In this document: one piece after another, positions 9,151-19,939 of the stretch | Position numbering within the stretch: position 1 is the first letter of the stretch | Layout of the letters: each line of letters opens with the position of its first letter | Assembly (NCBI GenBank): GCA_041664345.1 | Contig: JBAYKX010000024.1 | Span: forward strand, 10,208 to 74,207 | From: GWE2-40-63 sp041664345 | Lineage (GTDB): Bacteria > Bacteroidota > Bacteroidia > Bacteroidales > SZUA-534 | Length of the DNA stretch: 64,000 nucleotides | Direction of reading: 5' to 3' | Program-made: the position numbers and the translations under genes | The notes under the pieces: generated by a model | Seen by the model: the letters and a program-made list of their open reading frames with translations, nothing else | Database searches by the model: none | What the model was told of the DNA's origin: nothing

Positions 9151-12100
9151 ATGAAGAAAATTCTCTTTTCCGGGTTTTTAATAGCCCTTATGCTGGTATT
9201 CTCATGCACCAAAGATGAGTTTACTGAAGAAGATGCAACCCAAGCTCAAAAAGACATGATCAGTTATCAGGATTCCCTTATTAACTTAAGAGACTCATTG
9301 AATCGTATTGGAGGAATTATTCAATACAGCGTGAGCGTCATTCCTGTAAGTGGTGGCACTGGCTTTGTTGGTGGAGCAAATTTAAAATCTGGTAATTCCA
9401 TTAAAAGTCTTGCCGGAGCAGTGGTCTCAGTTTCACAGCATGGCGAATTATTGATTGATACCACCAATGAAAGTGGCATCGCAGTTTTCTATAATTTAAG
9501 AGTTGGAACTGTAAATGTTAGTGTTCGGGCGGTGGATTACACCAAAGTCAATTTTATTGCTGAAATTACTCCGGAAGACGATCCAGACGTAAGCAACTAC
9601 TATGATGTATTGCGCCAAGCGGCAACTATGGTTCCTGTATTTTCGCTTACCGAAGGTACTTCGAATATTTCAGGAAGGCTAACTTACGAAACCGACCTTA
9701 CGAATACTACCCCTGAAATTGCCAGCGGAATTAAAGTTATTGCTATGGTTGATGTGGACAATTCCAACTTTAAAAATAATTACTTTAATGATTTGTGGAC
9801 TGTTGATTTTGATAAATATCAAGCTAAAATTGTTCAAATAGCTTATACTGAATTGGTAGCTGATACAATTACTGATACCGATGGTTACTATTCCATTGAT
9901 ATGCCATCAGCATCGGATGGATTACCCATTAAGTTGGAAATTTCGGATAAAGCTGTTGATCAACAATTACTAATGAATACGGTCAATGGCCAGACAGTTC
10001 ATGGGGTACAAACCATTCGTACTATCTTTTCTTCCGATTTAACCTCATCCACTGCAAGTACTGTTGATGTTGTTCCCTCAGCCTATGTAACTTTTGGTGC
10101 ACCCACCGGAACCTTAACCCAACAACCCATAACAAAAGCTCAGGCTTATGCAGTTATTGGGGAATCAGGAATTTCATCCATTATTGTTATCAATCAGGGT
10201 AGCGGGTACACCCAACCTCCAATTATTACTATAACTGGTGATGGCGAAGGCGCTGAAGCAATTGCATATCTGTCAAATGGAAAGGTAACAAATGTTCAGA
10301 TTACTAAACCTGGTAAAGGATATACCTATGCCAATGTTTCAGCAGTTGATAAAATTGGAACTGATGCAGATGCAACTCCTGTTATTACTTATGAAATAGA
10401 ATCCTTTACTCTTACCGATCAAGGTTCAGGATATGAGTCAGTTCCAAATATTTCGGTAGTATCAACCCAAGGTTCAGGAGCAAGTGGCGAAGCTATCATG
10501 TCGGGATATGTTTCAAAAATTACGGTATCCAATGCGGGTAATAATTATGTATGTCCTCCAGCAGTTGTTATCGATGGAAGTATGGGTACCGATGCAATAG
10601 CCACGGCTGTAATGACAACTTATAATACCATACATTCCATAGTATTATCCGATTACTTTATCGAGAATAATTTTTATGAAACTACCCCTGAGGTATTAAT
10701 TGAAACATCCAGTTACGGTAGTGGAGCTACTGCACTGGCACAACTTTCAAATGCTGGCGTACTTAGTACCATCAATTTAAGCAATGCCGGGCTTGGCTAT
10801 ACTCAAGCACCATCGGTATTAATTGTTGGTGGGGGTGGAACAGGAGCTATTGCTTATGCCACGCTAAATGGTGATGGCAGTATCAATGTAGAGGTTTTAG
10901 AAGGTGGAAAAGGATATACTTCAAATCCTACCGTACAAATTTCAGCGCCACCAACTGGAGGTACACTTGCTGTAGGAACAGCTGTCAGAGCATTCCCTAT
11001 CGAAAATATGGTAATTACCAACGCTGGTTCGGGGTACGATATAATATATAGCGATGGCAACGTTGATGATTACACCAACGAACCCGATATTTATATTGAT
11101 GGCACTTATATTAGTACCGATGCCTATGTAACCGTAAAACCCAATATGAAGGTTGAAAGTGTTACTGTAAATACCGCTGGTACCGACTACCAAGGAGTTC
11201 CAACAGTTACCTTCGTTCCTAAATGTGGGTTCGGTTCAGGAGCATCGGCTACTGCTGAAGTACTCTATTCTATAAAACGAATCGATGTAATAACTCCAGG
11301 TTCGGGCTATACCTACGATGCCACTGTTACAGTTACGGTTATAACTCCAACGGAAGGATGTTTAACTCAGGCTAAAGCTTACGCCACAAAAGGGAATGGA
11401 GTTTTAAGTTCCTTTATTTTGAATGAATCGGGCGATAATTATTTAGCACCGCCACATATCTACTTAAATAATAATGTTGGCACACCAGATATTGACGCCG
11501 AAATTGAAGCGCTGTTGTCAAATGGTAAAATAACAGGATTTACAATAACTAATCCGGGTAAAGGCTATGAATTTGGAAGTCCTGGAAGTTTTTGGTTTGA
11601 TATTACCACTCATACCGATATAGCTACATTCAGCTCAGATGCTTATCCACAATCCGGTAAAATTTCATTTGTTACCATCTCGAATCCGGGTGCTGGGTAT
11701 GCTACAGAACCTATGGTACGATTCATTCGAGTCGATCTATCTGGTAATCCGGTAGTAAGTGGATCGTTTACCGATGCTGAAGCAACTGCAGTAATTTCAG
11801 ATGGGCGGGTAGTTGCAATCAACATAACCAATCCGGGAACTGGCTATTATTACGAGCCAATCATTGAGATATTCATTCCTGACTATTTAGAAATAGCCAA
11901 AGGAACTCTTTATATTAACAATGATGGGTACATTACTGGTGTTAATATTACCAATAATGGGATGGGTTATTCCGAAGTACCGTCGGTAACTTTTACAGCT
12001 TCAGTAACTGGAATGGGTTCCGATGCTACAGGAACTGCTGTTATTGAAGATGGTGAAGTGGTTGATGTGGTAATGACCAATAATGGTTCTGGTTATTTAG

Positions 12101-12240
12101 GAAAAAACACACCAAGTACCAAGAAAGGTGTTTCTTTTATGCCTTCGGGTGCAGCTTTGAGTACTTTTTATGTGTATGCAGGCAAATCGTACATCAAAGA
12201 TGTTTATTTAGGTACTGGAAAACGGACCATTGAATATTAA
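9151..12240 (+). CDS. Surface lipoprotein with about 16 G-x-G-Y repeats
   Basis: The protein has 1029 residues. A lipoprotein signal ends in the lipobox FSC (cysteine 19), followed by acidic residues (TKDEFTEEDA) and a short coiled-coil-like stretch. Residues about 45-150 resemble a carboxypeptidase-regulatory-like beta-sandwich, and another sandwich follows to about 310. From about residue 330 to 990 there are some 16 degenerate repeats of 35-60 residues. Each carries a core like NxGSGYTxxPxVxI, then a GSGAxAxA turn and a strand such as NGKVTxIxI. Similar G-S-G-Y-T-x-x-P repeats occur in large structural and tail-associated proteins of phages and marine bacteria; that comparison is from memory. 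The function is unknown. It lies 36 bases before the giant adhesin gene, so the two are probably one operon. Confidence 0.8.
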   Translation: MKKILFSGFLIALMLVFSCTKDEFTEEDATQAQKDMISYQDSLINLRDSLNRIGGIIQYSVSVIPVSGGTGFVGGANLKSGNSIKSLAGAVVSVSQHGELLIDTTNESGIAVFYNLRVGTVNVSVRAVDYTKVNFIAEITPEDDPDVSNYYDVLRQAATMVPVFSLTEGTSNISGRLTYETDLTNTTPEIASGIKVIAMVDVDNSNFKNNYFNDLWTVDFDKYQAKIVQIAYTELVADTITDTDGYYSIDMPSASDGLPIKLEISDKAVDQQLLMNTVNGQTVHGVQTIRTIFSSDLTSSTASTVDVVPSAYVTFGAPTGTLTQQPITKAQAYAVIGESGISSIIVINQGSGYTQPPIITITGDGEGAEAIAYLSNGKVTNVQITKPGKGYTYANVSAVDKIGTDADATPVITYEIESFTLTDQGSGYESVPNISVVSTQGSGASGEAIMSGYVSKITVSNAGNNYVCPPAVVIDGSMGTDAIATAVMTTYNTIHSIVLSDYFIENNFYETTPEVLIETSSYGSGATALAQLSNAGVLSTINLSNAGLGYTQAPSVLIVGGGGTGAIAYATLNGDGSINVEVLEGGKGYTSNPTVQISAPPTGGTLAVGTAVRAFPIENMVITNAGSGYDIIYSDGNVDDYTNEPDIYIDGTYISTDAYVTVKPNMKVESVTVNTAGTDYQGVPTVTFVPKCGFGSGASATAEVLYSIKRIDVITPGSGYTYDATVTVTVITPTEGCLTQAKAYATKGNGVLSSFILNESGDNYLAPPHIYLNNNVGTPDIDAEIEALLSNGKITGFTITNPGKGYEFGSPGSFWFDITTHTDIATFSSDAYPQSGKISFVTISNPGAGYATEPMVRFIRVDLSGNPVVSGSFTDAEATAVISDGRVVAINITNPGTGYYYEPIIEIFIPDYLEIAKGTLYINNDGYITGVNITNNGMGYSEVPSVTFTASVTGMGSDATGTAVIEDGEVVDVVMTNNGSGYLGKNTPSTKKGVSFMPSGAALSTFYVYAGKSYIKDVYLGTGKRTIEY

Positions 12241-12276
12241 TCAAAACCCTTGAATTGTAACTTAAACATTTGAAAT

Positions 12277-15200
12277 ATGAAAAAGATAATCTTTTTAATA
12301 TTAATAGTCGGACAAATCCTGTTAAGCAATGCTCAGGACAAGGTCTATATCAACGCGAATTTTAGCGCTGTCCCACCTACCGGATGGTCAGTTCTGGACG
12401 ATCAGGGAGGTTCAACAACAACCAACAACTGGGCACATTCTGCTTACCCTATAGTTTATAGCGATGTGGTTGCACAAGATGAATGGATAAAATCTCCCAC
12501 CATATCATTAACGGGCACCTTTGGGTATAGAGTAAGTTTTAATTATATGGCTTCAGCCTATGATGCAAATGAAAATCTATACTTAATAGTTTCCACCGAT
12601 AACGGGGCAACATGGTCAACCGATTATCCTGCCGATAATATTTGGGATAAAAATTCATATTATGGAGGTCCTTCTGAGTATTGGCTCAATTCAGGTTATA
12701 TCGATTTGTCTTCTTATGCTGCCGGAGGTAATGTTGACATTAAAATCGGGTTAGTGTATCAAACCGACGGCTCTGTTGCCGATGGTTATTTTGCCCTTGA
12801 CAATGTTTTGGTTGAAGAAGACAATGGCGGTGGATATGCTCAATTGGCAATATACCGTTTTGAAAATGGCATAACTGGTTCTCCTGCCTGGACAAAAACA
12901 AATGGAGCAGGTTCTACCCAACACTTTATTGATTATAATGTTGCTAAAGTAGAAGACGACCTTGCTTTAAATCAAGACGAATGGTTAATTACCAACGATA
13001 TCGTTATTGATGATAATGCCCTGACTGCTGTAACTGTGTCCATCGATTGGTTTGCATATAACAATACAGCCGGAAATGGTGCATACATATATTATTCCAC
13101 CGATAACGGTGCAAACTATTATTCATGGGATGATATTAGTGCAAGTAGTGCAAATAGCACAACTACTAACCAAATTGTTAATTATAGCACCAATGTAAAC
13201 AATTTTAAAGGTGAAACAGTCCGGTTTGCTATCCGTTTCATCAGTAACGGAGTTGCCGATTTTTTCATCAACCGTTTTGTTGTTGATCAAATATTTAATA
13301 GTGGAAGCGTGAATGCTGATGCTCAAATAACTTTACAACCTTATGAAACAGTACTCTATCCGACGAATGTAAAATATAATGGTGATTTTAAAGAAGGATT
13401 TTGGCAGGTTGAACCCGAAAATTGGGCAACATCAGGAACCAATACCGGTGTTGATTGGTACCGGGCTGGTTGGATAAGTAATCACGACTATTCGGCTCAA
13501 ATTGATACGGTAGGAGCCAATGAAGCTACTATGAACGAGACACTTACCTCAGAATCTATTACCGTCAGCTATCCTTCAGTTGGAGCAAGTTACCTTCTGT
13601 CGTTCGATTGGCGTACCGAAACTAATTTGAATGCAGGCACCAATACCGATCCACTGATGGGAGGAAGTGTTGATTACGATTTTGCCGACATCAAAATGGA
13701 GATCCGCACCAATGGAGGGGCTTGGACCCAAATCTGGCAGGAAGACGATCAAGCAGTTCTCGATGCCACCACACTAACCACATCAGATGGTTATCACAAT
13801 TCATGGAGTGGTTTCCAAGACTATCTGGATAATCCGGGTTTATGGTTTACCGCAGTGATCGATTTGAACTCCTACATTACACCTACAACCACCAGCTTGG
13901 AAATCCGTGTTAACTATACCGGCGATGGAATGTATGGGGGATATTTTAATATAGATAACCTTTATGTAATGCAAACCCAAAACCCCGAGTTTGATTTTGA
14001 AGCTGCTGAGCCCTTCTCTGTTTCCAGTAGTTTTTTAGCAAATTATGATAGAATCCCAATTACCCAAATCACCAATCCTTATCAATTAGGAGCTGTGATT
14101 ACAAACAACGGGGTGGCTTCGTTTAGCAACAACAATTTATTTGCGTATGTTAACGAGAATTATGCGGGTGAAGAAACCTTTGGATACCGTGTTTTAACAT
14201 CGGCACTCCTTCCTGCAAATACCACCAATTACATTACCGTGGATAATTTATCATCAACCTTTACCGGGGGGATGAATTTTACAGAAGGTTTACACTATAA
14301 CCTAAGGTACGCCGTTTCGGACTTAAACGGAAATGCTTTCAATGAAAGTTTAAGCTTTGATGTTACCTCTACCGAATTCCGCAAACATACTGGTGGTGCC
14401 GATGGATATGACATTACTACTGATTATGTAACCGGAGGAATTGGAACTTTGTTCGAATTCAAAAATGCCGATGTTATTGATCAGATATCTGTTCTTTTGG
14501 GTGATGTGCCTAATACCTCCGATTTTAACCTTTCGGTGATTAAAGTAGCATCACCATCGGCAACCACGGGGACATTGATCTATAATTCACCGATGGCTCG
14601 GATGGTTAATGACTATTCTACTTACTATTTTAACGATGATTTGAACATTACTGAAGGTTATTACATCTTTATGTTCAACCAGTTGGATGACTATAATTTA
14701 AATATAGCATACGATGATGACACCTATACCGATGGTGTTGTTTACCGTGGCAATGCTTCAAACATTTATACAAATACCAGTGAAGTTGCTGAACTGATGG
14801 TAAGTGTTTTGGTAAAACAAAACGAATTGCCAGAGATTGCAACATCACTTACCAACGATGAAAAAGTGTTATTTGCAGATGAAGCGGTGGAATTGATTTT
14901 TGCCGCTACCGATGCCAATGGGGATGTACTGACATGGACCTTGGATGCAGCTACACCCGCTTGGCTCACCGATTGGATTGTGTTTACCTATAATGGTGAT
15001 GGCACAGTTACCCTATCTGGCACACCCACAACCAGCCATCTTGGTACTAGCAGTATTCTTATTTCAGTTAACGATGGGCGTGGAGGAACCGACAATTATT
15101 CATTCACTTTAAAAGTTTCCTCGCAAATAGCCGCCTTTACTCCTGATTATACTGAATTGTTTGATGGAACTGGTGGTACCGTTCCAGTAAACTGGGTAAC

Positions 15201-18200
15201 TTTAAATGATCAATTGGAAACAGGTTCCGATTATCATTGGAATTTATACTCCAACAGGATGAATATCTTTGGCGATGATAATGAAGATCAGGACGAATGG
15301 ATTATTTCACCTCCAATTTCATTAGTTAACCAAGCTAAGAGCCTGGATTCTTCCTATAGGTTGGAATTTGATTGGGAAGTTTACAATTTCAGTTATTTCT
15401 GTTTAGGATTACCTGGGGTTTTAGGTTCCGCAGGAAATGGCGGTTATAACTATGCCGATGTTACCTTGATGGTTTCAACCGATAATGGCTTAACATGGTC
15501 GGCCCCTATCTGGAAAGAAGACAATCCGGATTTGGTGGCTCCTGTTACTGAAGGTATCAGTGGTGGTGAAAAGTGGGGTTATAACAACAATACCACATAT
15601 ACCTCCAAGTTAGATTTATCAGCCTATGTAGGTGAAACGGTTTTGTTTGCCTTTAGGTATCAGGGAAAGTCGGCTGATTACTGGCAAAACAGTTTCGCAA
15701 TTAACAACTTCAAAGTATTGCGGAATAACCAAGTCGATATATCTGTAATCGCTTTCCGTGATTATTATTATTTACCTGAACGGCAAGTGGATCAAACAAA
15801 TGGGGTGAAATTCTATGCCTACATCATTAACCAAGGGATTACAGTTCCCGATGGAGCTACCTATACTTTAAAGCTTCCTGAAGTGGGTTACGAAGAAACC
15901 TTTGATTTGAATGCAGCTTTCTTTGCAACGGGTGACACCCAGATGGTAGAATATACTTTCTTCCCACAGGCAAACGTTAATCAATGGTACTATTTTACTG
16001 CCTCAGTAGTTGTTGATAACAATGCTACCAGTGGGATGACCAGCCATCAGGAAGAAATCTATATTCATCCGTATCTAATGAACTTGGAATATTCTACAAA
16101 TGTTGAAGAACGTTCATTTGGATATTACGACGGTTTGGGAGTTGGTTATGAATTGATAAATGCTGATCATCTTTACCGGATTTATGGTTATTTTGGACCA
16201 TCCACTATCTATGGGACCCCAATCTCAGTATCAATTATAAAAGTGAATGATTTTGGTGATACATCCGGTGAATTGATTGCTACCATTGACGATAGCGGAG
16301 GTTCACCCTTGTATGTTTATGGTTCAGGTGGTTATTCTTTTTACCCTTCAAATGATCAGGACTTTAACGACAATTTGTATTTAGAAGCAGGAAAGTACAT
16401 TGTAATGTTCAATCAATTGGACGACAATTATCCGTTGTACATCTACAAAACTAACACTACTTACTATTTTAATAAATACTATCGGGGTAATTTCTCTGAG
16501 ATTTATCAAGATGACTATGACCAGGGATACCTCTACACGAATCTTTATTTTGATTCCAACGATGCCCCTGGATTTGTAGATGAAAATGATAATTCAATTT
16601 CCACCTACTCAGCAGAAGTCTTACTAGGGGAATCGGAAACCTTTGCCATTTATGCCAATGACAACGATGAGTTTGATCTATTGGGTTTTGAGCAAGTAAC
16701 CTATCCTTCCTTCTTGGCACCTTCTTGGTTAAGCTTCACTTATTCCGGTGATACCGCATTTATGACCATAGCAAATACCGCTTCTGTGGGTACCTATCCA
16801 GCTCAGCTAATGGTTGGCGATGGTGTTGATACAACAACACTTTCAATAACTATTAAAATTAATGGCCCTCAAAACATGGCCGATGTATTCTACGAACCAT
16901 TCAACGGCTGGAGTGAGAACTATCCAAAAATCACTACGGCTAATAATGCTTGGACCCTCAAAAAAGGGACTAACAGTGAATCAACCAGCGATTGGTGGTA
17001 TTATAGTAATGATACTAGAATCAACAATGACAATTCAAATTATCAAAATGAGTGGTTGATTAGTCCGTATGTCCATTTTACAGCTCCTTCAAGCGATACC
17101 ACGTATTGGTTGAACTTCAATTGGTATATTGAAGATGTATCAAGTATGCTAGGCGGTACTAAGGATGTAATTGGTTCCGGTGATGAGTTCAACGATTTCA
17201 ATTACGCCGATTTGCGTGTGAAAATTTCGACCGATGGTGGAAATACCTGGACATTGTTATGGCAAGAAGATGATGAAGCTTTAGTAGAAGCTGCAAATCC
17301 TGACATAATTTATCCTTACAGCAGTAACTACTATAACAACAAGAATTTCTCAAAAATTAACATCACCTCTTATGCCGGGCAACCTCTATTATTCGGTTTC
17401 CAATATGAGGGAATGGGAGCTTGCGGTGTTGGTCTTGACGGAATAGAAGTTGAACGTGTCGATCCGTATGTTGATTTGGAAATTACCCGTTACGATGTAC
17501 TTCCATACTACATACCTATGAAACAAGTGAAGGATTTTGATGTGAAGTTTACCGTCACCAATTGGGGAACTACTTCAAGTGATGCTACTACCATTGCAGC
17601 ACAGGTTACTAACTCAGGCGGTGACCTTAACCCTGCCTATGAAGAAACCATGCAAATGGCTCCTTTGGCTGGAGGCGCTTCCATTGAATATTCCTTCCCT
17701 GTTGCACATGCCACTTATGGACAGAACAATTGGAATTATAACTTTTATTTCGACATTTATTCACCGTATAATATAAGTAATTCCTATTCTACGATTGTGA
17801 GTACCGATACTTATGGATACGACCACGGTTCTGTCAATGGATATATAAGCAGCGAAGCAGGGAAAGGTCTGGGCCAGGTGTTCCATATTTATGAAGAAGA
17901 TCTAATGACCCGAGTGTATTTATATTGCAATACAAATTACAATTATCTGGTTGTCAATATAGTAAAATTGGATAGTGCCAATGCCATTTCTGGCGATTTA
18001 GTTTATTCTTCGAGTCCTCAATATTACTATTATAACTGGCAGTACCTTGATATTGAAGATGTAACCCTGGAACCTGGCTACTATGCTATTTTTGTGAACG
18101 ACAGCGAGGAAAATGAAACCTTCCAGATTGGGTACAATTCTTATTCAGGAGTTAATGCTGGAACCTACATCAAGGGGGATGCATCGGGTTTCGAAGTGGT

Positions 18201-19896
18201 AGAACAAGAGAGATACTTAAATTTCCGTCTGATATTTGATAACAGTGCACCCTATTTTGCAGATGCCTCCGGAAGTAATATTACCCTTGAGGACGATATA
18301 GCCAATGTTGGTATTGCCTACAGTAAAACGATACGAACTATTGACGCAGATGATGATGACATCTCCGAAGTGATTGGTTTAACAGTACCCACATGGCTTA
18401 CTGTTACTGACAATGGGGATGGATTTGCAACCCTCACAGGAACACCCACTATTGACGACTTGGGTGAAAACCTAGTGGTATTGCGCGCCATTGATGGAAC
18501 AACTTACGATGAAGATGATTTCATAATCACGGTTAAAGAAAACCCAGCACCAGAATTCATTACATCGCCGGTTACCTATGCTTTTGAAGGGAAAAGTTAT
18601 TCCTATACAGCAACAGCAACCGATAGGTTCAATGATGCAGTAACATTAACAGCTACCGTACCTTCGTGGATAACAGTTACGGGAACCGGAAATACTTTGG
18701 TATTGGCAGGAACACCCACTTCAGCTAACGTTGGAGAATTTGTGGTGACTATTTTGGCTACTGATATAAATGGCATGACCTGTCAGCAAATATTCAACAT
18801 TTTGGTAGCCCCCAATGCAGATCCTGTATTTGTATCAAATCCGGTTGAAACAGGATTTGTGGGTATTTCATATAAGTATTTAGTGGCTGCAACCGATGAT
18901 AACAGCAGCGATGTGGTTACAATTACTGCACCTACCAAACCTACTTGGCTTACTTTAACCGCTACTGGCAATGGGCATGCTGCACTTACAGGTACACCTA
19001 CAGCAGGTGGTAATTTTAATGTTGTTTTGGTAGCTACCGATGCAACAGGTGCAACGGACAACCAGTCGTTTACAATTGAGGTTGGAAGCAATGCTGCACC
19101 TACATTTACAGGTACTGCAACAACTTCAGCTACTGAAGATGTGTTGTACGTTTACAACATTACTGCTACTGATGCTGAAGAAGATGTTCTTTATTTTGTT
19201 GAAGAGGTAATGCCTAACTGGTTGGTTATGACCGTAACTGGAAATGGTACCGCTGTATTGCAAGGAATTCCAACGCAACAATATGTTGGCAGCAATCCGG
19301 TAAGTATTAAAGTTGGCGATGGTTACAACACAGCCATGCTTGACTTTTCAATTACAGTTGCTGAAGTTAACGATGCTCCTATTATTGTATCAACCAGTGT
19401 AAATGAAGCCAACGCTGGAACCAGTTACCAATATTTGGTAGAAGGTTTCGATGAAGAAGGAGCTTTATTGGAATACAATGCACAATTGCCCGAATGGCTT
19501 ACCTTAACCAATATGTTTAATGGTAAAGCCATCATTTCAGGTATTCCAACCAATGAACAAGTGGGTGATTTTGAAATTTCAGTTTCAGTTTCTGATGGAA
19601 CTAATGTAACAGAACAAGAATACCTGCTTTCTGTAATTGGGGCACTTGGTGTTGATAATACCAATAATTCTGAGGTTTCAATTTATCCAAATCCTACAGA
19701 AGGCAAATTCAATATAAGTAATGTTGAAAATTCAAGCATCTACCTATTTAATAGCGGTGGTGAACTGATTAAACAAATTGATCATACAGCCGCTATAGAA
19801 ATATTAGATATAACGGGTTATTCAGCAGGCAGCTATATTGTAAGGATAGTTACAACTGATAAAGTGATTACCAAATCAGTAACTATTATTAAATAA
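12277..19896 (+). CDS. Giant secreted adhesin-like protein with T9SS sorting domain (2539 aa)
   Basis: A signal peptide (cleavage near SNAQ, residues 16-19) is followed by repeated choice-of-anchor-J / cleaved-adhesin beta-sandwiches. These are recognisable by DEWIxSPxI and STDNGxTW motifs near residues 20-180, 190-350, 360-570, 955-1150 and 1535-1725. Putative Ig (He_PIG-type) domains with the W-L-x-x-x-x-x-G-x-x-x-L-x-G-T-P pattern occur at about 849-950 and in tandem from about 1990 to 2450. The last 75 residues form a T9SS type A sorting domain (SIYPNPTEGKFNIS ... GSYIVRI). It is predicted to be exported by T9SS and held at the cell surface. The acidic, calcium-site-like composition fits an adhesin or a substrate-binding scaffold; no enzyme domain is visible. 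Confidence 0.88.
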   Translation: MKKIIFLILIVGQILLSNAQDKVYINANFSAVPPTGWSVLDDQGGSTTTNNWAHSAYPIVYSDVVAQDEWIKSPTISLTGTFGYRVSFNYMASAYDANENLYLIVSTDNGATWSTDYPADNIWDKNSYYGGPSEYWLNSGYIDLSSYAAGGNVDIKIGLVYQTDGSVADGYFALDNVLVEEDNGGGYAQLAIYRFENGITGSPAWTKTNGAGSTQHFIDYNVAKVEDDLALNQDEWLITNDIVIDDNALTAVTVSIDWFAYNNTAGNGAYIYYSTDNGANYYSWDDISASSANSTTTNQIVNYSTNVNNFKGETVRFAIRFISNGVADFFINRFVVDQIFNSGSVNADAQITLQPYETVLYPTNVKYNGDFKEGFWQVEPENWATSGTNTGVDWYRAGWISNHDYSAQIDTVGANEATMNETLTSESITVSYPSVGASYLLSFDWRTETNLNAGTNTDPLMGGSVDYDFADIKMEIRTNGGAWTQIWQEDDQAVLDATTLTTSDGYHNSWSGFQDYLDNPGLWFTAVIDLNSYITPTTTSLEIRVNYTGDGMYGGYFNIDNLYVMQTQNPEFDFEAAEPFSVSSSFLANYDRIPITQITNPYQLGAVITNNGVASFSNNNLFAYVNENYAGEETFGYRVLTSALLPANTTNYITVDNLSSTFTGGMNFTEGLHYNLRYAVSDLNGNAFNESLSFDVTSTEFRKHTGGADGYDITTDYVTGGIGTLFEFKNADVIDQISVLLGDVPNTSDFNLSVIKVASPSATTGTLIYNSPMARMVNDYSTYYFNDDLNITEGYYIFMFNQLDDYNLNIAYDDDTYTDGVVYRGNASNIYTNTSEVAELMVSVLVKQNELPEIATSLTNDEKVLFADEAVELIFAATDANGDVLTWTLDAATPAWLTDWIVFTYNGDGTVTLSGTPTTSHLGTSSILISVNDGRGGTDNYSFTLKVSSQIAAFTPDYTELFDGTGGTVPVNWVTLNDQLETGSDYHWNLYSNRMNIFGDDNEDQDEWIISPPISLVNQAKSLDSSYRLEFDWEVYNFSYFCLGLPGVLGSAGNGGYNYADVTLMVSTDNGLTWSAPIWKEDNPDLVAPVTEGISGGEKWGYNNNTTYTSKLDLSAYVGETVLFAFRYQGKSADYWQNSFAINNFKVLRNNQVDISVIAFRDYYYLPERQVDQTNGVKFYAYIINQGITVPDGATYTLKLPEVGYEETFDLNAAFFATGDTQMVEYTFFPQANVNQWYYFTASVVVDNNATSGMTSHQEEIYIHPYLMNLEYSTNVEERSFGYYDGLGVGYELINADHLYRIYGYFGPSTIYGTPISVSIIKVNDFGDTSGELIATIDDSGGSPLYVYGSGGYSFYPSNDQDFNDNLYLEAGKYIVMFNQLDDNYPLYIYKTNTTYYFNKYYRGNFSEIYQDDYDQGYLYTNLYFDSNDAPGFVDENDNSISTYSAEVLLGESETFAIYANDNDEFDLLGFEQVTYPSFLAPSWLSFTYSGDTAFMTIANTASVGTYPAQLMVGDGVDTTTLSITIKINGPQNMADVFYEPFNGWSENYPKITTANNAWTLKKGTNSESTSDWWYYSNDTRINNDNSNYQNEWLISPYVHFTAPSSDTTYWLNFNWYIEDVSSMLGGTKDVIGSGDEFNDFNYADLRVKISTDGGNTWTLLWQEDDEALVEAANPDIIYPYSSNYYNNKNFSKINITSYAGQPLLFGFQYEGMGACGVGLDGIEVERVDPYVDLEITRYDVLPYYIPMKQVKDFDVKFTVTNWGTTSSDATTIAAQVTNSGGDLNPAYEETMQMAPLAGGASIEYSFPVAHATYGQNNWNYNFYFDIYSPYNISNSYSTIVSTDTYGYDHGSVNGYISSEAGKGLGQVFHIYEEDLMTRVYLYCNTNYNYLVVNIVKLDSANAISGDLVYSSSPQYYYYNWQYLDIEDVTLEPGYYAIFVNDSEENETFQIGYNSYSGVNAGTYIKGDASGFEVVEQERYLNFRLIFDNSAPYFADASGSNITLEDDIANVGIAYSKTIRTIDADDDDISEVIGLTVPTWLTVTDNGDGFATLTGTPTIDDLGENLVVLRAIDGTTYDEDDFIITVKENPAPEFITSPVTYAFEGKSYSYTATATDRFNDAVTLTATVPSWITVTGTGNTLVLAGTPTSANVGEFVVTILATDINGMTCQQIFNILVAPNADPVFVSNPVETGFVGISYKYLVAATDDNSSDVVTITAPTKPTWLTLTATGNGHAALTGTPTAGGNFNVVLVATDATGATDNQSFTIEVGSNAAPTFTGTATTSATEDVLYVYNITATDAEEDVLYFVEEVMPNWLVMTVTGNGTAVLQGIPTQQYVGSNPVSIKVGDGYNTAMLDFSITVAEVNDAPIIVSTSVNEANAGTSYQYLVEGFDEEGALLEYNAQLPEWLTLTNMFNGKAIISGIPTNEQVGDFEISVSVSDGTNVTEQEYLLSVIGALGVDNTNNSEVSIYPNPTEGKFNISNVENSSIYLFNSGGELIKQIDHTAAIEILDITGYSAGSYIVRIVTTDKVITKSVTIIK

Positions 19897-19914
19897 TTGA
19901 ATTTTAACTAATTG

Positions 19915-19939
19915 AAAAGCCGGCATAAAGCCGGCTTTT
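19915..19939 (+). terminator. Strong intrinsic terminator of the adhesin operon
   Basis: A perfect 10-base-pair stem (AAAAGCCGGC / GCCGGCTTTT) with loop ATAAA begins 19 bases after the adhesin stop codon and ends in a short T run. Confidence 0.9.
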
